Source: Terribacillus aidingensis (GTDB lineage: Bacteria > Bacillota > Bacilli > Bacillales > Amphibacillaceae). From it: a stretch of 64,000 nt of DNA. The stretch is from the NCBI RefSeq assembly GCF_900215625.1, contig NZ_OBEK01000004.1, positions 247,593-311,592 of the forward strand, read 5' to 3'. Position 1 is the first letter of the stretch, and each line of letters begins with the position of its first letter. A program made the position numbers and the translations under genes. Below, in pieces: positions 41,469 through 49,833 of this stretch. The notes under the pieces were generated by a model. The model did not search any database, was not told the DNA's origin, and worked only from the letters and a program-made list of their open reading frames with translations.

Positions 41469-43300
41469 CGCAACAAGCGTAATCCGTTTAATATAACAAG
41501 AATTGTACTGCCTTCATGCCCTACCACGCCAAGCGGTAAGCCGAGAGCCTGACTTACGTTCGCTATAATGAGCAGCATAATCACAGCTACAGAAAATACA
41601 ACATTTTGCTTAATCACTCGGCGCATTCTTCGGGATAATTTTATAGCATCCGTAAGCTTACCTAAGTCATTCTTAATCAATACCATATCCGCCGTTTCCA
41701 GTGCAGCATCTGTTCCATTCCCCATGGCAATTCCGATTTGAGCAGTAGCGAGTGCAGGAGCATCATTAATACCATCTCCTACCATGGCAATTGTCCCGTA
41801 ACTGCTTTCCAATTCTTTCATAGCGGCAGCTTTTTCCTCCGGCATGCAATTGGCTCGGTATGTCGTAATACCAGCTTCTTTCGCGATAGCGTGCGCAGTT
41901 TGTTCATTATCACCTGTCAGCATGAGGGTTGCTATCCCTTGCTTGGTTAAAGTGCGGATGGCAGCTTCTGCTTCTGGGCGAATTGTATCTTGCAGGGCGA
42001 AAACGGCGACTACTTCTTCTTCATTCTCCATATATACAAGAGATTTCCCCGAGTCAGCAAGTTTTCTCGACCTCTCCGCTACATGTTCTTCAATTGCGTT
42101 ATGCATAAAAGAAGCATTGCCAATTCGCCATGTCTGTCCCTTCCAAACGCCGTCCATACCTTTTCCGGCGATATCTTTTACTTGCACAGCAGGTTCAGCT
42201 GCGTGTGTTTTTGCATACGCCGCAATCGCTTTTGCGAGGGGATGCGTAGATTGTGATTCAATAGCATAAGCAATCTCTAGTATGACGGAAGAGTCAGCAT
42301 TGTTCTTCCTAACAAAGTCTGTCACAGAAGGCCTGCCTACTGTCAGACTGCCGGTTTTATCAAATGCTACAGCTTTCACTTTTCCAAGCGTTTCAAGATG
42401 TGTGCCGCCTTTTACTAAGATGCCGTTTCTGGCTCCTTTTGAAATGGCCGATAAAGTAGCAGGCATGACAGAAGCTACCAATGCGCAAGGAGAGGCAACC
42501 ACGAGTAAAATCATGGCGCGGTAAAACGACTCGGTAAATGTCCAAGTCGAAATAATCGGCGGAACGAGGAAAAGCAGCAAAACGAGAAGTAAGACTGTTT
42601 TGACATAAGGTCCCTCAAATCGTTCAATAAAATGTTGAGCGGGTGATTTTTGGGACTGCGCAGTTTCCACCATAGAAATAATTTGTTGAAACAGTGTTTC
42701 TTTGGCGGGCTTGGTTACACATATTTCTAATACAGCACTTGAATTGACAGTACCCGCAAATACTTCATCGCCTTCTGTCTTTGTTACCGGGATACTTTCT
42801 CCGGTAATGGCACTTTCATCGATACATGTAATTCCTTTCGTAATGATACCGTCGGCAGGAATGCGTTCTCCAGACAGCACGACTACACGGTCATCTACTT
42901 GGAGCTGATCAACCGGGACAACTTCATTGCCAGCATCAGTTAATCTAGTTGCCTCATTCGGCTGAAGAGAAAGAAGTGCATGCAATTCGGCACTGCTTTT
43001 GTTCTCGGTGTATGTCTCTAATGCGCCAGAAAGGGCAAATATAAAGATAAGCAGTGCGCCTTCGAGCCAATGCCCGATAACAGCCGCTCCGATTGCTGCT
43101 AAAATCATCAGCATCTCTACATTTAATTTTCGATCAATAATTGTTTCGGTAATACCTTCTTTGGCCTTGAAGAATCCGCCAATAAGGTAAGCGAAGCAAT
43201 AAAGTATAAATTCGGCATATGTTTCGTGCAGATAGAAATAAGTAAGTAATATAAGAAGACCGCTAAATAAAGCTGCGTTTAACTCGATGTGTTTTTTCAT
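41465..43300 (-). CDS. zosA: P1B-type metal-transporting ATPase, ZosA-like
   Basis: A 611-residue heavy-metal ATPase without an N-terminal HMA domain. Visible motifs: the actuator AITGESIPVTK, the membrane metal site SPC (VVASPCALVAS, in place of CPC), the phosphorylation motif DKTGSLTVG (serine where threonine is usual), and the hinge GDGINDAPALA. An SPC site, no HMA domain and this length match B. subtilis ZosA (zinc uptake under peroxide stress). A PerR-type box lies 36 bases upstream, as expected for zosA. The ATG at 43300 follows GGAGG by nine bases. Direction and metal are inferred. Confidence 0.85.
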   Translation of the reverse strand: MKKHIELNAALFSGLLILLTYFYLHETYAEFILYCFAYLIGGFFKAKEGITETIIDRKLNVEMLMILAAIGAAVIGHWLEGALLIFIFALSGALETYTENKSSAELHALLSLQPNEATRLTDAGNEVVPVDQLQVDDRVVVLSGERIPADGIITKGITCIDESAITGESIPVTKTEGDEVFAGTVNSSAVLEICVTKPAKETLFQQIISMVETAQSQKSPAQHFIERFEGPYVKTVLLLVLLLFLVPPIISTWTFTESFYRAMILLVVASPCALVASVMPATLSAISKGARNGILVKGGTHLETLGKVKAVAFDKTGSLTVGRPSVTDFVRKNNADSSVILEIAYAIESQSTHPLAKAIAAYAKTHAAEPAVQVKDIAGKGMDGVWKGQTWRIGNASFMHNAIEEHVAERSRKLADSGKSLVYMENEEEVVAVFALQDTIRPEAEAAIRTLTKQGIATLMLTGDNEQTAHAIAKEAGITTYRANCMPEEKAAAMKELESSYGTIAMVGDGINDAPALATAQIGIAMGNGTDAALETADMVLIKNDLGKLTDAIKLSRRMRRVIKQNVVFSVAVIMLLIIANVSQALGLPLGVVGHEGSTILVILNGLRLLR

Positions 43301-43335
43301 TTTAATCATCCTCCATGTTTCTATGTAGAAGTTAT

Positions 43336-43350
43336 TTATAATAATTATTA
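43336..43350. promoter_or_regulatory. PerR/Fur-type box before the ZosA-like gene
   Basis: TTATAATAATTATTA differs from the PerR consensus TTATAATnATTATAA at a single base. It lies 36-50 bases upstream of the ATPase start on the minus strand, within promoter distance. Confidence 0.7.
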
Positions 43351-43425
43351 CATAATACTAACTACATCATATGTAAGCATTTGATTAAAATCAATATAAA
43401 AAAGAAATTATTTCAATTAAAATGA

Positions 43426-43495
43426 AACAGGTAATGGAAAAAAATGAAACAGTTAAGAATAATGTTGAAATAGTGGTAATTACCTGTTATCTTTT
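43426..43495. promoter_or_regulatory. Repeats in the control region of the amino acid transporter
   Basis: Arms AACAGGTAAT (43426-43435) and ATTACCTGTT (43486-43495) are perfect inverted repeats 50 bases apart, and GGTAATTACC (43482-43491) is itself a palindrome. AAATGAAACAG occurs twice (43420-43430 and 43442-43452), 22 bases apart. This looks like a set of operator half-sites. Confidence 0.45.
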
Positions 43496-43537
43496 AGGTT
43501 ATATAAAAATAGAACAAGAGGAGAGTGTATTGCCTTT

Positions 43538-44413
43538 ATGAAGAAGAGATTAGCTATTATAGGATCTTTATTTACGATTATGCTTCTTTTAGCTGCTTGC
43601 GGGGACAATTCAGATGGCGGCTCTGAAAGCGCTGACAGCAATGCAGTATGGGAAAGAATTCAAGATGCGGGTAAGCTAGTAGTCGGAACATCCGGAACAT
43701 TGTATCCTGCTTCGTATTATCCAGAAGGCTCGGATGAGCTTACAGGTTATGATGTAGAAGTCATCAAAGAAATCGCTAAGCGACTGGACTTAGAAGTGGA
43801 ATTCAAAACGTCTGATTTCAGTAATGCGATGGCGTCCGTTCAAAATGGAAGGGTCGATATCGCTGCGAACGATATTGAAATTACTGAAGAACGGCAAGAA
43901 CAGTTTTCTTTTACGGAACCATATAAGTATTCCTTTACTTCTATGATTGTCCGAAAGGATGATTTGTCCGGTATTCATAGCCTGGAGGATCTCAAAGGAA
44001 AACGTGCCGGCGGAGAAGCAGCAACGAATCACAGTAAAATAGCAGAGCAGTTAGGAGCAGAGGTTGTTGCATACAATAATGCAGCAAACGATGTATATCT
44101 GCGTGATGTAGACAATGGCCGTACTGATTTAATTATCAATGATTATTATCTGCAGTCATTAGCACTTCAAGCATTTTCTGATTTCAACATTACAATTCAT
44201 CCCGATTTCAAGTTTGATCAAATTACGCAGGGAGCGCTGCTGCCAAAAGATGCAACAGAACTAAAAAAACAAATGGACAATGCATTAAATGAGATGCGCG
44301 AAGACGGAACATTAACGAAACTGTCTGAGAAGTTCTTTGGCGGAGCAGATGTATCCAAGGAGCCAGAAGAAAATTTGCCAACAGTGAAGGAATTGCTTGA
44401 AGAACAAAAATAA
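43538..44413 (+). CDS. Amino acid ABC transporter binding lipoprotein (copy 1)
   Basis: A 291-residue solute-binding protein of cluster 3 (polar amino acids, cystine). Lipobox LLAAC with cysteine at residue 21, then a charged linker and the two-lobed domain: KLVVGTSGTLYPASYYPEG, YDVEVIKEIAKRL, DIAANDIEITEER and GRTDLIINDYYLQSLAL. The closest named layout I know is TcyJ/TcyK of B. subtilis (cystine), but the ligand is not proven. It is a tandem paralogue of the next gene, with the two mature domains about two-thirds identical by eye. The ATG follows GAGGAGAG at about 12 bases. Confidence 0.88.
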   Translation: MKKRLAIIGSLFTIMLLLAACGDNSDGGSESADSNAVWERIQDAGKLVVGTSGTLYPASYYPEGSDELTGYDVEVIKEIAKRLDLEVEFKTSDFSNAMASVQNGRVDIAANDIEITEERQEQFSFTEPYKYSFTSMIVRKDDLSGIHSLEDLKGKRAGGEAATNHSKIAEQLGAEVVAYNNAANDVYLRDVDNGRTDLIINDYYLQSLALQAFSDFNITIHPDFKFDQITQGALLPKDATELKKQMDNALNEMREDGTLTKLSEKFFGGADVSKEPEENLPTVKELLEEQK

Positions 44414-44439
44414 GGATTTAGAAAAGGAGAAACTTCACG

Positions 44440-45327
44440 ATGAAAAAGCGCATTATAATTCTATGCAGTTTGCTATTCGTCCTTGTGTTAAGTGCTTGTG
44501 GTGCTTCGGAAGTCAAAGAAGGTCATGAGCAAGCTGCTGATGATAAGGTATGGGAAAATATTAAAGAAACAGGCAAGATTACGGTCGGAACTTCTGGAAC
44601 ACTATATCCAGCAAGTTATTATCCAGAGGGCTCGGATGAAATTTCAGGTTATGATGTAGAAGTAGTAAAAGAAATTGCCAAGCGTTTGAATTTGGAAGTT
44701 GAATTTAAAACTTCTGACTTCAACAATATGCTTGCTTCCGTACAAAATGGCCGAGTGGATTTGGCAGCCAACGACATTGGCATAACAGAAGAGCGAAAAG
44801 AAAAGTTTGCATATAGTGAACCGTATAAATACTCTTACACAACGATGATTGTACGAAAAGATGATTTATCAGGTATTGAAAGTTTGTCTGATCTGAAAGG
44901 TAAAAAAGCTGGCGGAGAAGCAACAACTGGGTACAGTAAAATCGCAGAACGTTTAGGTGCCGAAGTGGTAGCTTATGGTAATACAACCAATGATGTGTAT
45001 TTGCGTGATGTTGATAACGGCCGTACTGATTTAATCATCAATGATTATTACTTACAATCATTAGCGCTGCAGGCATTCCCGGACTTCAATATTACGATTC
45101 ATCCTGATTTCAAATTTGACGGATCTGCTAACGCAGTGATTATGTCGAACGATGCTTCTGAGCTGAAGAAGCAAGTGGACAAAGTTCTTGGTGAAATGAA
45201 AGAAGACGGAACATTAACGGAGCTCTCGAAAAAGTTCTTTGATGGCGCGGACGTATCGAAGGAGCCAGAAGAAGACATTCCTTCTATTGACGAATTAGTG
45301 CAACAGCAGGAAGACGAAGCAAAATGA
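44440..45327 (+). CDS. Amino acid ABC transporter binding lipoprotein (copy 2)
   Basis: A 295-residue paralogue of the preceding protein, with lipobox VLSAC and the same landmarks (GTSGTLYPASYYPEG, YDVEVVKEIAKRL, YLRDVDNGRTDLIINDYY). Differences cluster in the region after the GGEA turn and near the C-terminus (NAVIMSND for QGALLPKD), which line the cleft, so the two may bind different ligands. The ATG follows AAAGGAG. Its stop overlaps the permease start by four bases (ATGA). Confidence 0.88.
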   Translation: MKKRIIILCSLLFVLVLSACGASEVKEGHEQAADDKVWENIKETGKITVGTSGTLYPASYYPEGSDEISGYDVEVVKEIAKRLNLEVEFKTSDFNNMLASVQNGRVDLAANDIGITEERKEKFAYSEPYKYSYTTMIVRKDDLSGIESLSDLKGKKAGGEATTGYSKIAERLGAEVVAYGNTTNDVYLRDVDNGRTDLIINDYYLQSLALQAFPDFNITIHPDFKFDGSANAVIMSNDASELKKQVDKVLGEMKEDGTLTELSKKFFDGADVSKEPEEDIPSIDELVQQQEDEAK

Positions 45328-46013
45328 TGCCGTTTGAGCTAATGGACATAGGCAAATTTTTTGATCCAAGATTAGCTTTGGAAAACCTTCCTTTCATTTT
45401 AGAAGGTTTGCCAATGACAATAGCTGTAGCTTTTGCCGCTATGGCAATCGGGCTGCTCCTGGGCTTCTTTTTAGCGATAGGCCGCAGCTCTAGATTCTTC
45501 TTCTTGCGGTGGCCAACACGTTTCTACATTTCCTTCATGCGAGGAACGCCGATTCTCGTTTTTTTGTTCATCCTGTACCAAGGGCTGCCTGTCGTCCAAA
45601 TTCAATTGGATGCTTTTACGTGTGCAGTACTCGCATTTGGTTTGAATAGCGCTGCATACATTGCGGAAGTGAATCGGGGGGCGCTAAGCAGCATTGCTTA
45701 CGGTCAATGGGAATCTTCGTACGCCCTTGGACTGAATTACTGGCAAACGCTGACACGCGTCATTACACCGCAAGCTGTTCGGGTTGCAATGCCGCCGCTG
45801 ACGAATGTATTTCTTGATTTGGTGAAAGCAACAAGTTTGGCTGCAGTTATTACAGTACCGGAGATGTTTCAAAAGGCGCAAATTGTTGCTGGACGAACGT
45901 TTGACTCCATGACAATGTACATTACGGTAGCGCTGGTATATTGGCCGCTTTGTATTATTATCTCTTATTTCCAGGAGCGGCTGGAGAAGCAATTTTCACG
46001 TTATATTAATTAA
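45324..46013 (+). CDS. Amino acid ABC transporter permease
   Basis: A 229-residue permease of the HisM/TcyL type with five membrane helices. The ATPase-coupling EAA loop is visible as SSIAYGQWESSYALGLNYWQTLTRVITPQA (glycine of EAA---G in ALGLNYW). The N-terminal LPFILEGLPMTIAVAF and FMRGTPILVFLFILYQG are typical. Translation is coupled to the second binding protein by an ATGA overlap. No ATP-binding gene follows; a terminator does, so the ATPase must be supplied from elsewhere. Confidence 0.9.
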   Translation: MMPFELMDIGKFFDPRLALENLPFILEGLPMTIAVAFAAMAIGLLLGFFLAIGRSSRFFFLRWPTRFYISFMRGTPILVFLFILYQGLPVVQIQLDAFTCAVLAFGLNSAAYIAEVNRGALSSIAYGQWESSYALGLNYWQTLTRVITPQAVRVAMPPLTNVFLDLVKATSLAAVITVPEMFQKAQIVAGRTFDSMTMYITVALVYWPLCIIISYFQERLEKQFSRYIN

Positions 46014-46016
46014 AAC

Positions 46017-46051
46017 AAGAGGGATGCGCCCGTTTGGGTGCATCCCTTTTA
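46017..46051. terminator. Bidirectional terminator
   Basis: AAGAGGGATGC-GCCC/GGGT-GCATCCCTTTT stem with loop GTTT between the permease and the convergent MFS gene. Confidence 0.88.
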
Positions 46052-47227
46052 CTGTTGTTGTGCAGCGACTGCACGTCTGGAAAAAATGGCATGAACGAAT
46101 AAAGTAGTAAAGATGCCGGCAAAAATGACTGTCATAATAAGAAAGAAGCTGACATGCGGCAGTTTCTCGATAAATACCCCGCTAAGATACGGTCCGCCAA
46201 GGCTGCCGAGACTAAACGTAATGCTGCAGAGCAGATTGCCTGTAGGCAGCAAATGGCGCGGCGTTAAGTCTGTCATATAACTGATTCCTAGTGAAAATGT
46301 GGATCCCAGCATCATTCCTGCAGCGAACAAGCAAACCAATAAGGCGGCGTAATGTGCTTCCAAGATGCCAGAAGCGCCGAAACAGATTGTGCCTAGGAGT
46401 ATGACAGTGAGCAGCGTATATTTGCGGCCAAATTTATCACTCAGCATACCAAGCGGAATTTGGAACACGATGCCTCCAATGGCAAAGCTCGTTAGCAAAA
46501 CTGATACCTCGGAAACACCAATATTCTGGCGAAGCCCATAGATAGGGAAACTGCCATTGAGGGAAGACTCCAAAAAACCATATCCAAGAGGCGGCAGAAA
46601 TGCGACCCATGCATATTTCAACGTTGATCCAAACCGCTGCACAAGTCCTTGCTGATTTGCAGCTTGCGTATTTTGAGACTCTGGAAACTCGTTGCGCAGC
46701 TGGAAGAGGGTAAACCATGCAAGCAAGCAAAGACCGCCAGATAAGATAAATGGCAAGGATTCTGAAATCTTAACCAATGACGTCATTAATGGACCGACGG
46801 CAAAACCAATTCCAAAAAACAGACCATATATTGAGATATTTCTTCCTCGAGCAGCTTCTGGTGAAGAAGAAGTAATCCATGTCTGCGTGCCGAAATGCAG
46901 CGCATTATCTCCAATCCCGATCAATAAGCGCAGTACAAACCAAAACCAAAAGGATTTCCATAAAGGAAAAGCAAGCAGAGCGACGACAACAAGCAGGCCT
47001 CCTGTTATAATAACCGGCCGATAACCAAATTTGCGCAATGGTGCCTCCATAAACGGGGATATCGCCAGAATCCCGATGTAAATGGCGATGGCGTTTAGTC
47101 CATTCAAGGAAGAAGACAAACCGTCTTGTTCAAAGATGATAGCAATCAATGGGAGCAAGAGCCCTTGGCTGAAGCCAGAGACCGCAACAATACTGACAAG
47201 GATCCAAAAACTATAAGCATTTCTCAT
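46049..47227 (-). CDS. Major facilitator superfamily transporter
   Basis: A 392-residue secondary transporter with 12 hydrophobic segments. The cytoplasmic loop 2-3 motif is degenerate (MEAPLRKFGYRPV) and loop 8-9 has GMLSDKFGRKYTLL, the MFS motif A. It resembles drug-efflux type proteins; the substrate is unknown. I choose the ATG at 47227, eleven bases after GGGG, where the first membrane helix begins shortly afterwards; the frame can be extended to 47296 but without a ribosome binding site. Confidence 0.85.
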   Translation of the reverse strand: MRNAYSFWILVSIVAVSGFSQGLLLPLIAIIFEQDGLSSSLNGLNAIAIYIGILAISPFMEAPLRKFGYRPVIITGGLLVVVALLAFPLWKSFWFWFVLRLLIGIGDNALHFGTQTWITSSSPEAARGRNISIYGLFFGIGFAVGPLMTSLVKISESLPFILSGGLCLLAWFTLFQLRNEFPESQNTQAANQQGLVQRFGSTLKYAWVAFLPPLGYGFLESSLNGSFPIYGLRQNIGVSEVSVLLTSFAIGGIVFQIPLGMLSDKFGRKYTLLTVILLGTICFGASGILEAHYAALLVCLFAAGMMLGSTFSLGISYMTDLTPRHLLPTGNLLCSITFSLGSLGGPYLSGVFIEKLPHVSFFLIMTVIFAGIFTTLFVHAIFSRRAVAAQQQ

Positions 47228-47364
47228 ATTGTCATTACCCCTGTATGTAAGATAAATTCCCAATTCTACTGTATAGTTTTTCCTTTGAATGGTCAATGAA
47301 GCTAGGTTAGAACAGCGTCAAATGGGGAATATATGCTTTAGAAAGTGAAGAAGAGGTGAGGGAA

Positions 47365-47760
47365 ATGAAGTTAACAATGAAGCAGCATGGTTTTCGGATT
47401 GATCTGCCACATCAAACGTTGGATATCGATGGAGATGAGACGTTTGGCATCAGACCCTATCAATTGATGGTGTCCTCAATAGCAGGCTGCAGTGCATCTG
47501 TTTTTCGCAAAGTTATGGAAAAGCAGCGCTTGGAAATAGATGATATGGAAGTTCTGACAGAAGTCGAGCGAGATGAGCAAGCTGCAAACCGCATTACCAA
47601 GATTACACTAACTTACATTGTGCGCGGTTTTCATTTAGATAAAGAACAGCTGGAGAAAAATCTTCAGCTCGCACATAAAAACTGTTCAATGGTCCAATCC
47701 GTCAAGGATAGTATTGATATCGTAGAACAACTGGAAGTCATCCATCTGAACCATTATTAA
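47365..47760 (+). CDS. OsmC family protein
   Basis: A 131-residue protein of the OsmC/Ohr fold, a family of thiol-dependent peroxidases and relatives. GIRPYQLMVSSIAGCSASVFRKVM carries the first cysteine position, and HKNCSMVQSVKDSI the second, so the redox cysteine pair is retained. The substrate may be an organic hydroperoxide. The ATG at 47365 follows AGAGGTGAGGG; a GTG at 47356 lies inside that ribosome binding site. Confidence 0.85.
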   Translation: MKLTMKQHGFRIDLPHQTLDIDGDETFGIRPYQLMVSSIAGCSASVFRKVMEKQRLEIDDMEVLTEVERDEQAANRITKITLTYIVRGFHLDKEQLEKNLQLAHKNCSMVQSVKDSIDIVEQLEVIHLNHY

Positions 47761-47767
47761 ATGTATA

Positions 47768-47823
47768 GGAAAGCTCCTGTCTTCAGATACTAGGGAAAAA
47801 TCTGAAAGGCAGGGGCTTTTCTT
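47768..47823 (+). terminator. Long hairpin between the OsmC gene and yfkD
   Basis: AAAGCTCCTGTCTTCAGAT pairs imperfectly with ATCTGAAAGGCAGGGGCTTT, followed by TCTTT. It should terminate OsmC transcription. The yfkD start codon (47825) follows at once, and the only ribosome binding site candidate (AAAGGCAGGGG) is in the descending arm. Confidence 0.75.
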
Positions 47824-47824
47824 T

Positions 47825-48622
47825 ATGAAATTCACGAGAATCTTAATTGCAATGATGGCGCTGCTCATGCTGACACTTTCCTTTTCAACCACAGGAAAGG
47901 CAGATAATGTACAAAAGAAGGATCCAACTGAAATTCCGAACCACGTTCTAAATATCTCCAAAGAGAACACCTATCCAAATTCCAATAAAGATCAAATTGT
48001 TTTGGAGCCAAGTGAGCTAGTAAAAGAACTAACGGAAGAAAGCGACATCGTGATTCAAAATCCAGAGCTTATTCGCATTTTGAACGAATCTTCTTTGAAA
48101 CCATCACCATTGGCTATCGGCTACCGAGGTATGATATTTATGGGGCACTGGCCGTTGGAATATACGTCTGAAGAAACAAATATTAACTGGCAATATAAAA
48201 AAGTAAATTCCAATCAAGTGAGCAATGCAGGCGGCGAATCTGCTAAGCAAATGAATTACGAGCAGCAGGAAGAACGCTATGTGAAAGGCGGTTTGACAGC
48301 TGAAATCGAAAATCCAAAAGATATTAAGCTGATGATGCTGCAGCAAGCGCAAAAGAATACCAAGCTTCCTTTATCGTTCCAGACAGTCATTGGGAAAGGA
48401 ACAAACAAGGAGAATGAATACGGTGTCCCATTGAATAAAGCGGGCATTCTTACTGCTTATGCACCAGCTGTCAATGAGAAGGGTACGATTACTTTTGGCG
48501 AAGTGTATGTGGAATTAAAAGGCTCGAAGAAACGGATTGTCATTAAGAATGTTACAAAACAGGGAATTGGTGCATGGATTCCAATTCAAGATCATCTATC
48601 CTTTACCTTCAACGTTCAATAA
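47825..48622 (+). CDS. yfkD: YfkD family exported protein
   Basis: A 265-residue protein with a signal peptide (residues 1-26), matching B. subtilis YfkD in length and sequence landmarks: VLNISKENTYPN, PSELVKELTEESDI, IENPEL-type IQNPELIRILNE, YVKGGLTAEI, KLPLSFQTVIGKGT and NVTKQGIGAWIPIQDHLSF. YfkD is conserved among spore-forming bacilli; its function is unknown. It starts two bases after the T-tail of a terminator hairpin that also holds its ribosome binding site. Confidence 0.92.
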   Translation: MKFTRILIAMMALLMLTLSFSTTGKADNVQKKDPTEIPNHVLNISKENTYPNSNKDQIVLEPSELVKELTEESDIVIQNPELIRILNESSLKPSPLAIGYRGMIFMGHWPLEYTSEETNINWQYKKVNSNQVSNAGGESAKQMNYEQQEERYVKGGLTAEIENPKDIKLMMLQQAQKNTKLPLSFQTVIGKGTNKENEYGVPLNKAGILTAYAPAVNEKGTITFGEVYVELKGSKKRIVIKNVTKQGIGAWIPIQDHLSFTFNVQ

Positions 48623-48693
48623 AATGTATGGGTATGCTATAATTATGTATACGCTGCATGATAAACTGGCAATACGTTAAAGGAGTTTTAGCC

Positions 48694-48846
48694 TTGACAA
48701 TTCCAACGAATAAAGTAGATGACTTGAAGCAGCGGCTCGCTGCATTCATGGACTATCTTGACAATATGGAACCGGAACAGACATCACTTGATGAGATTGA
48801 CGAAATGCTCCGGATGCTTGACGACATGGAGAATAAATTTAAATAA
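48694..48846 (+). CDS. SE1561 family small protein
   Basis: A 50-residue acidic helical protein (KVDDLKQRLAAFMDYLDNMEPEQTSLDEIDEMLRMLDDME), of the SE1561/YfkK type found near yfkD in bacilli. It begins with TTG, eight bases after AAAGGAG; the upstream ATG at 48658 precedes that ribosome binding site. A strong terminator follows. Function unknown. Confidence 0.82.
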   Translation: MTIPTNKVDDLKQRLAAFMDYLDNMEPEQTSLDEIDEMLRMLDDMENKFK

Positions 48847-48880
48847 GGCCGTGCAGATGCACGGCTTTTGCTATTTTTTA
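48846..48880 (+). terminator. Terminator after the SE1561-type gene
   Basis: Stem GCCGTGCA/TGCACGGC with loop GA, then TTTTGCTATTTTTT. Confidence 0.88.
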
Positions 48881-48935
48881 CGTCGCATATTTGCCTTCTG
48901 ATTAGCGCACGCTATGAGTAAGGAGCGTGTGACAA

Positions 48936-49727
48936 ATGCGATATAAATCACTTATGTTAATTCTCGTCTTGCTGCTGGTCGCACCAACACTTACGGCAGC
49001 TGAAAGCTCTGTCAGCTACGGATGGGGATTTGTGAAAAGTAAGAATGGCAGCATCCCCGAGATAGGGAAGTATCAACAGCTATTGGACAAATACCATAGC
49101 TATTATTTGGACGCTTCTGGAGATAAAACAGTTTATATTACGTTTGATAATGGCTATGAACAAGGCTATACCGATGACATCTTGGACGTGCTGAAAAAGC
49201 ATGAAGTTCCAGCTGCCTTTTTTATAACTGGTCACTATGTAGATTCTGCGCCAGAATTGGTCAAACGAATGGTGGAGGATGGACATATTATAGGTAATCA
49301 CTCTTATCATCATCCTGACTTAACCAAGGTTTCCAAAGAGAAAATGCAAAAAGAGCTCGACATGCTGGAAACTGCGGTAGCAGACTTAACGGAACAGGAT
49401 GAGATGCATTACCTCCGGTCGCCTCGCGGTACTTTCAGTGCGCGTTCCCTAAAGTGGTCGGAAGACATGGGCTACACCAATGTATTCTGGTCGCTGGCTT
49501 ATACAGATTGGAAGACGGGCGAGCAAAAAGGCTGGCAGCATGCGTATGAGCAAGTTATGGCGCAAATGCATCCAGGAGCAGTGGTTTTGCTGCATAGCGT
49601 TTCTGAGGACAATGCCGTGGCTCTGGAGAAATTAATCATTGAACTTAAAAAGCAAGGTTATTCTTTCCGTACACTTGATGACTTAGTTAAGCAGGATATC
49701 CTGCCAAAAGCTGTTACCCAATTTTAA
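48936..49727 (+). CDS. pdaA: Delta-lactam-biosynthetic de-N-acetylase PdaA
   Basis: A 263-residue exported polysaccharide deacetylase. Signal peptide at residues 1-22; then YGWGFVKSKNGSIPEIG, the N-terminal signature of PdaA; NodB motifs TFDNGYE, HSYHHPDL and RSPRGTFS follow, with the last catalytic histidine in VLLHSVSE. PdaA removes acetyl from N-acetylmuramic acid so that muramic delta-lactam forms in the spore cortex, which is needed for germination. The ATG follows TAAGGAG. It shows that the organism makes endospores. No sigma-G promoter was confirmed. Confidence 0.92.
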   Translation: MRYKSLMLILVLLLVAPTLTAAESSVSYGWGFVKSKNGSIPEIGKYQQLLDKYHSYYLDASGDKTVYITFDNGYEQGYTDDILDVLKKHEVPAAFFITGHYVDSAPELVKRMVEDGHIIGNHSYHHPDLTKVSKEKMQKELDMLETAVADLTEQDEMHYLRSPRGTFSARSLKWSEDMGYTNVFWSLAYTDWKTGEQKGWQHAYEQVMAQMHPGAVVLLHSVSEDNAVALEKLIIELKKQGYSFRTLDDLVKQDILPKAVTQF

Positions 49728-49757
49728 GCTGATCCGAACTGGGGATCAGCTTTATTT
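49727..49757. terminator. Terminator after pdaA
   Basis: Stem AAGCTGATCC/GGATCAGCTT with loop GAACTG, then TATTT. Confidence 0.8.
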
Positions 49758-49833
49758 ACTTTCGCTCAATAACACTTCTGACAATCTCCAAGAAATAGTC
49801 ACACCAGGTTTTCCGCGGCTGTCCCTCCATCAT
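49756..49833 (-). CDS. Possible 25-residue peptide coupled to the reductase gene
   Basis: Starts ATG ATG GAG at 49833, overlapping the reductase stop (ATGA), with AAAGGAGAGG nine bases upstream inside the reductase gene. The peptide is amphipathic (RKTWCDYFLEIVRSVIERK) and ends 5 bases before the pdaA terminator. Signals are good but the ORF is very short. Confidence 0.4.
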   Translation of the reverse strand: MMEGQPRKTWCDYFLEIVRSVIERK

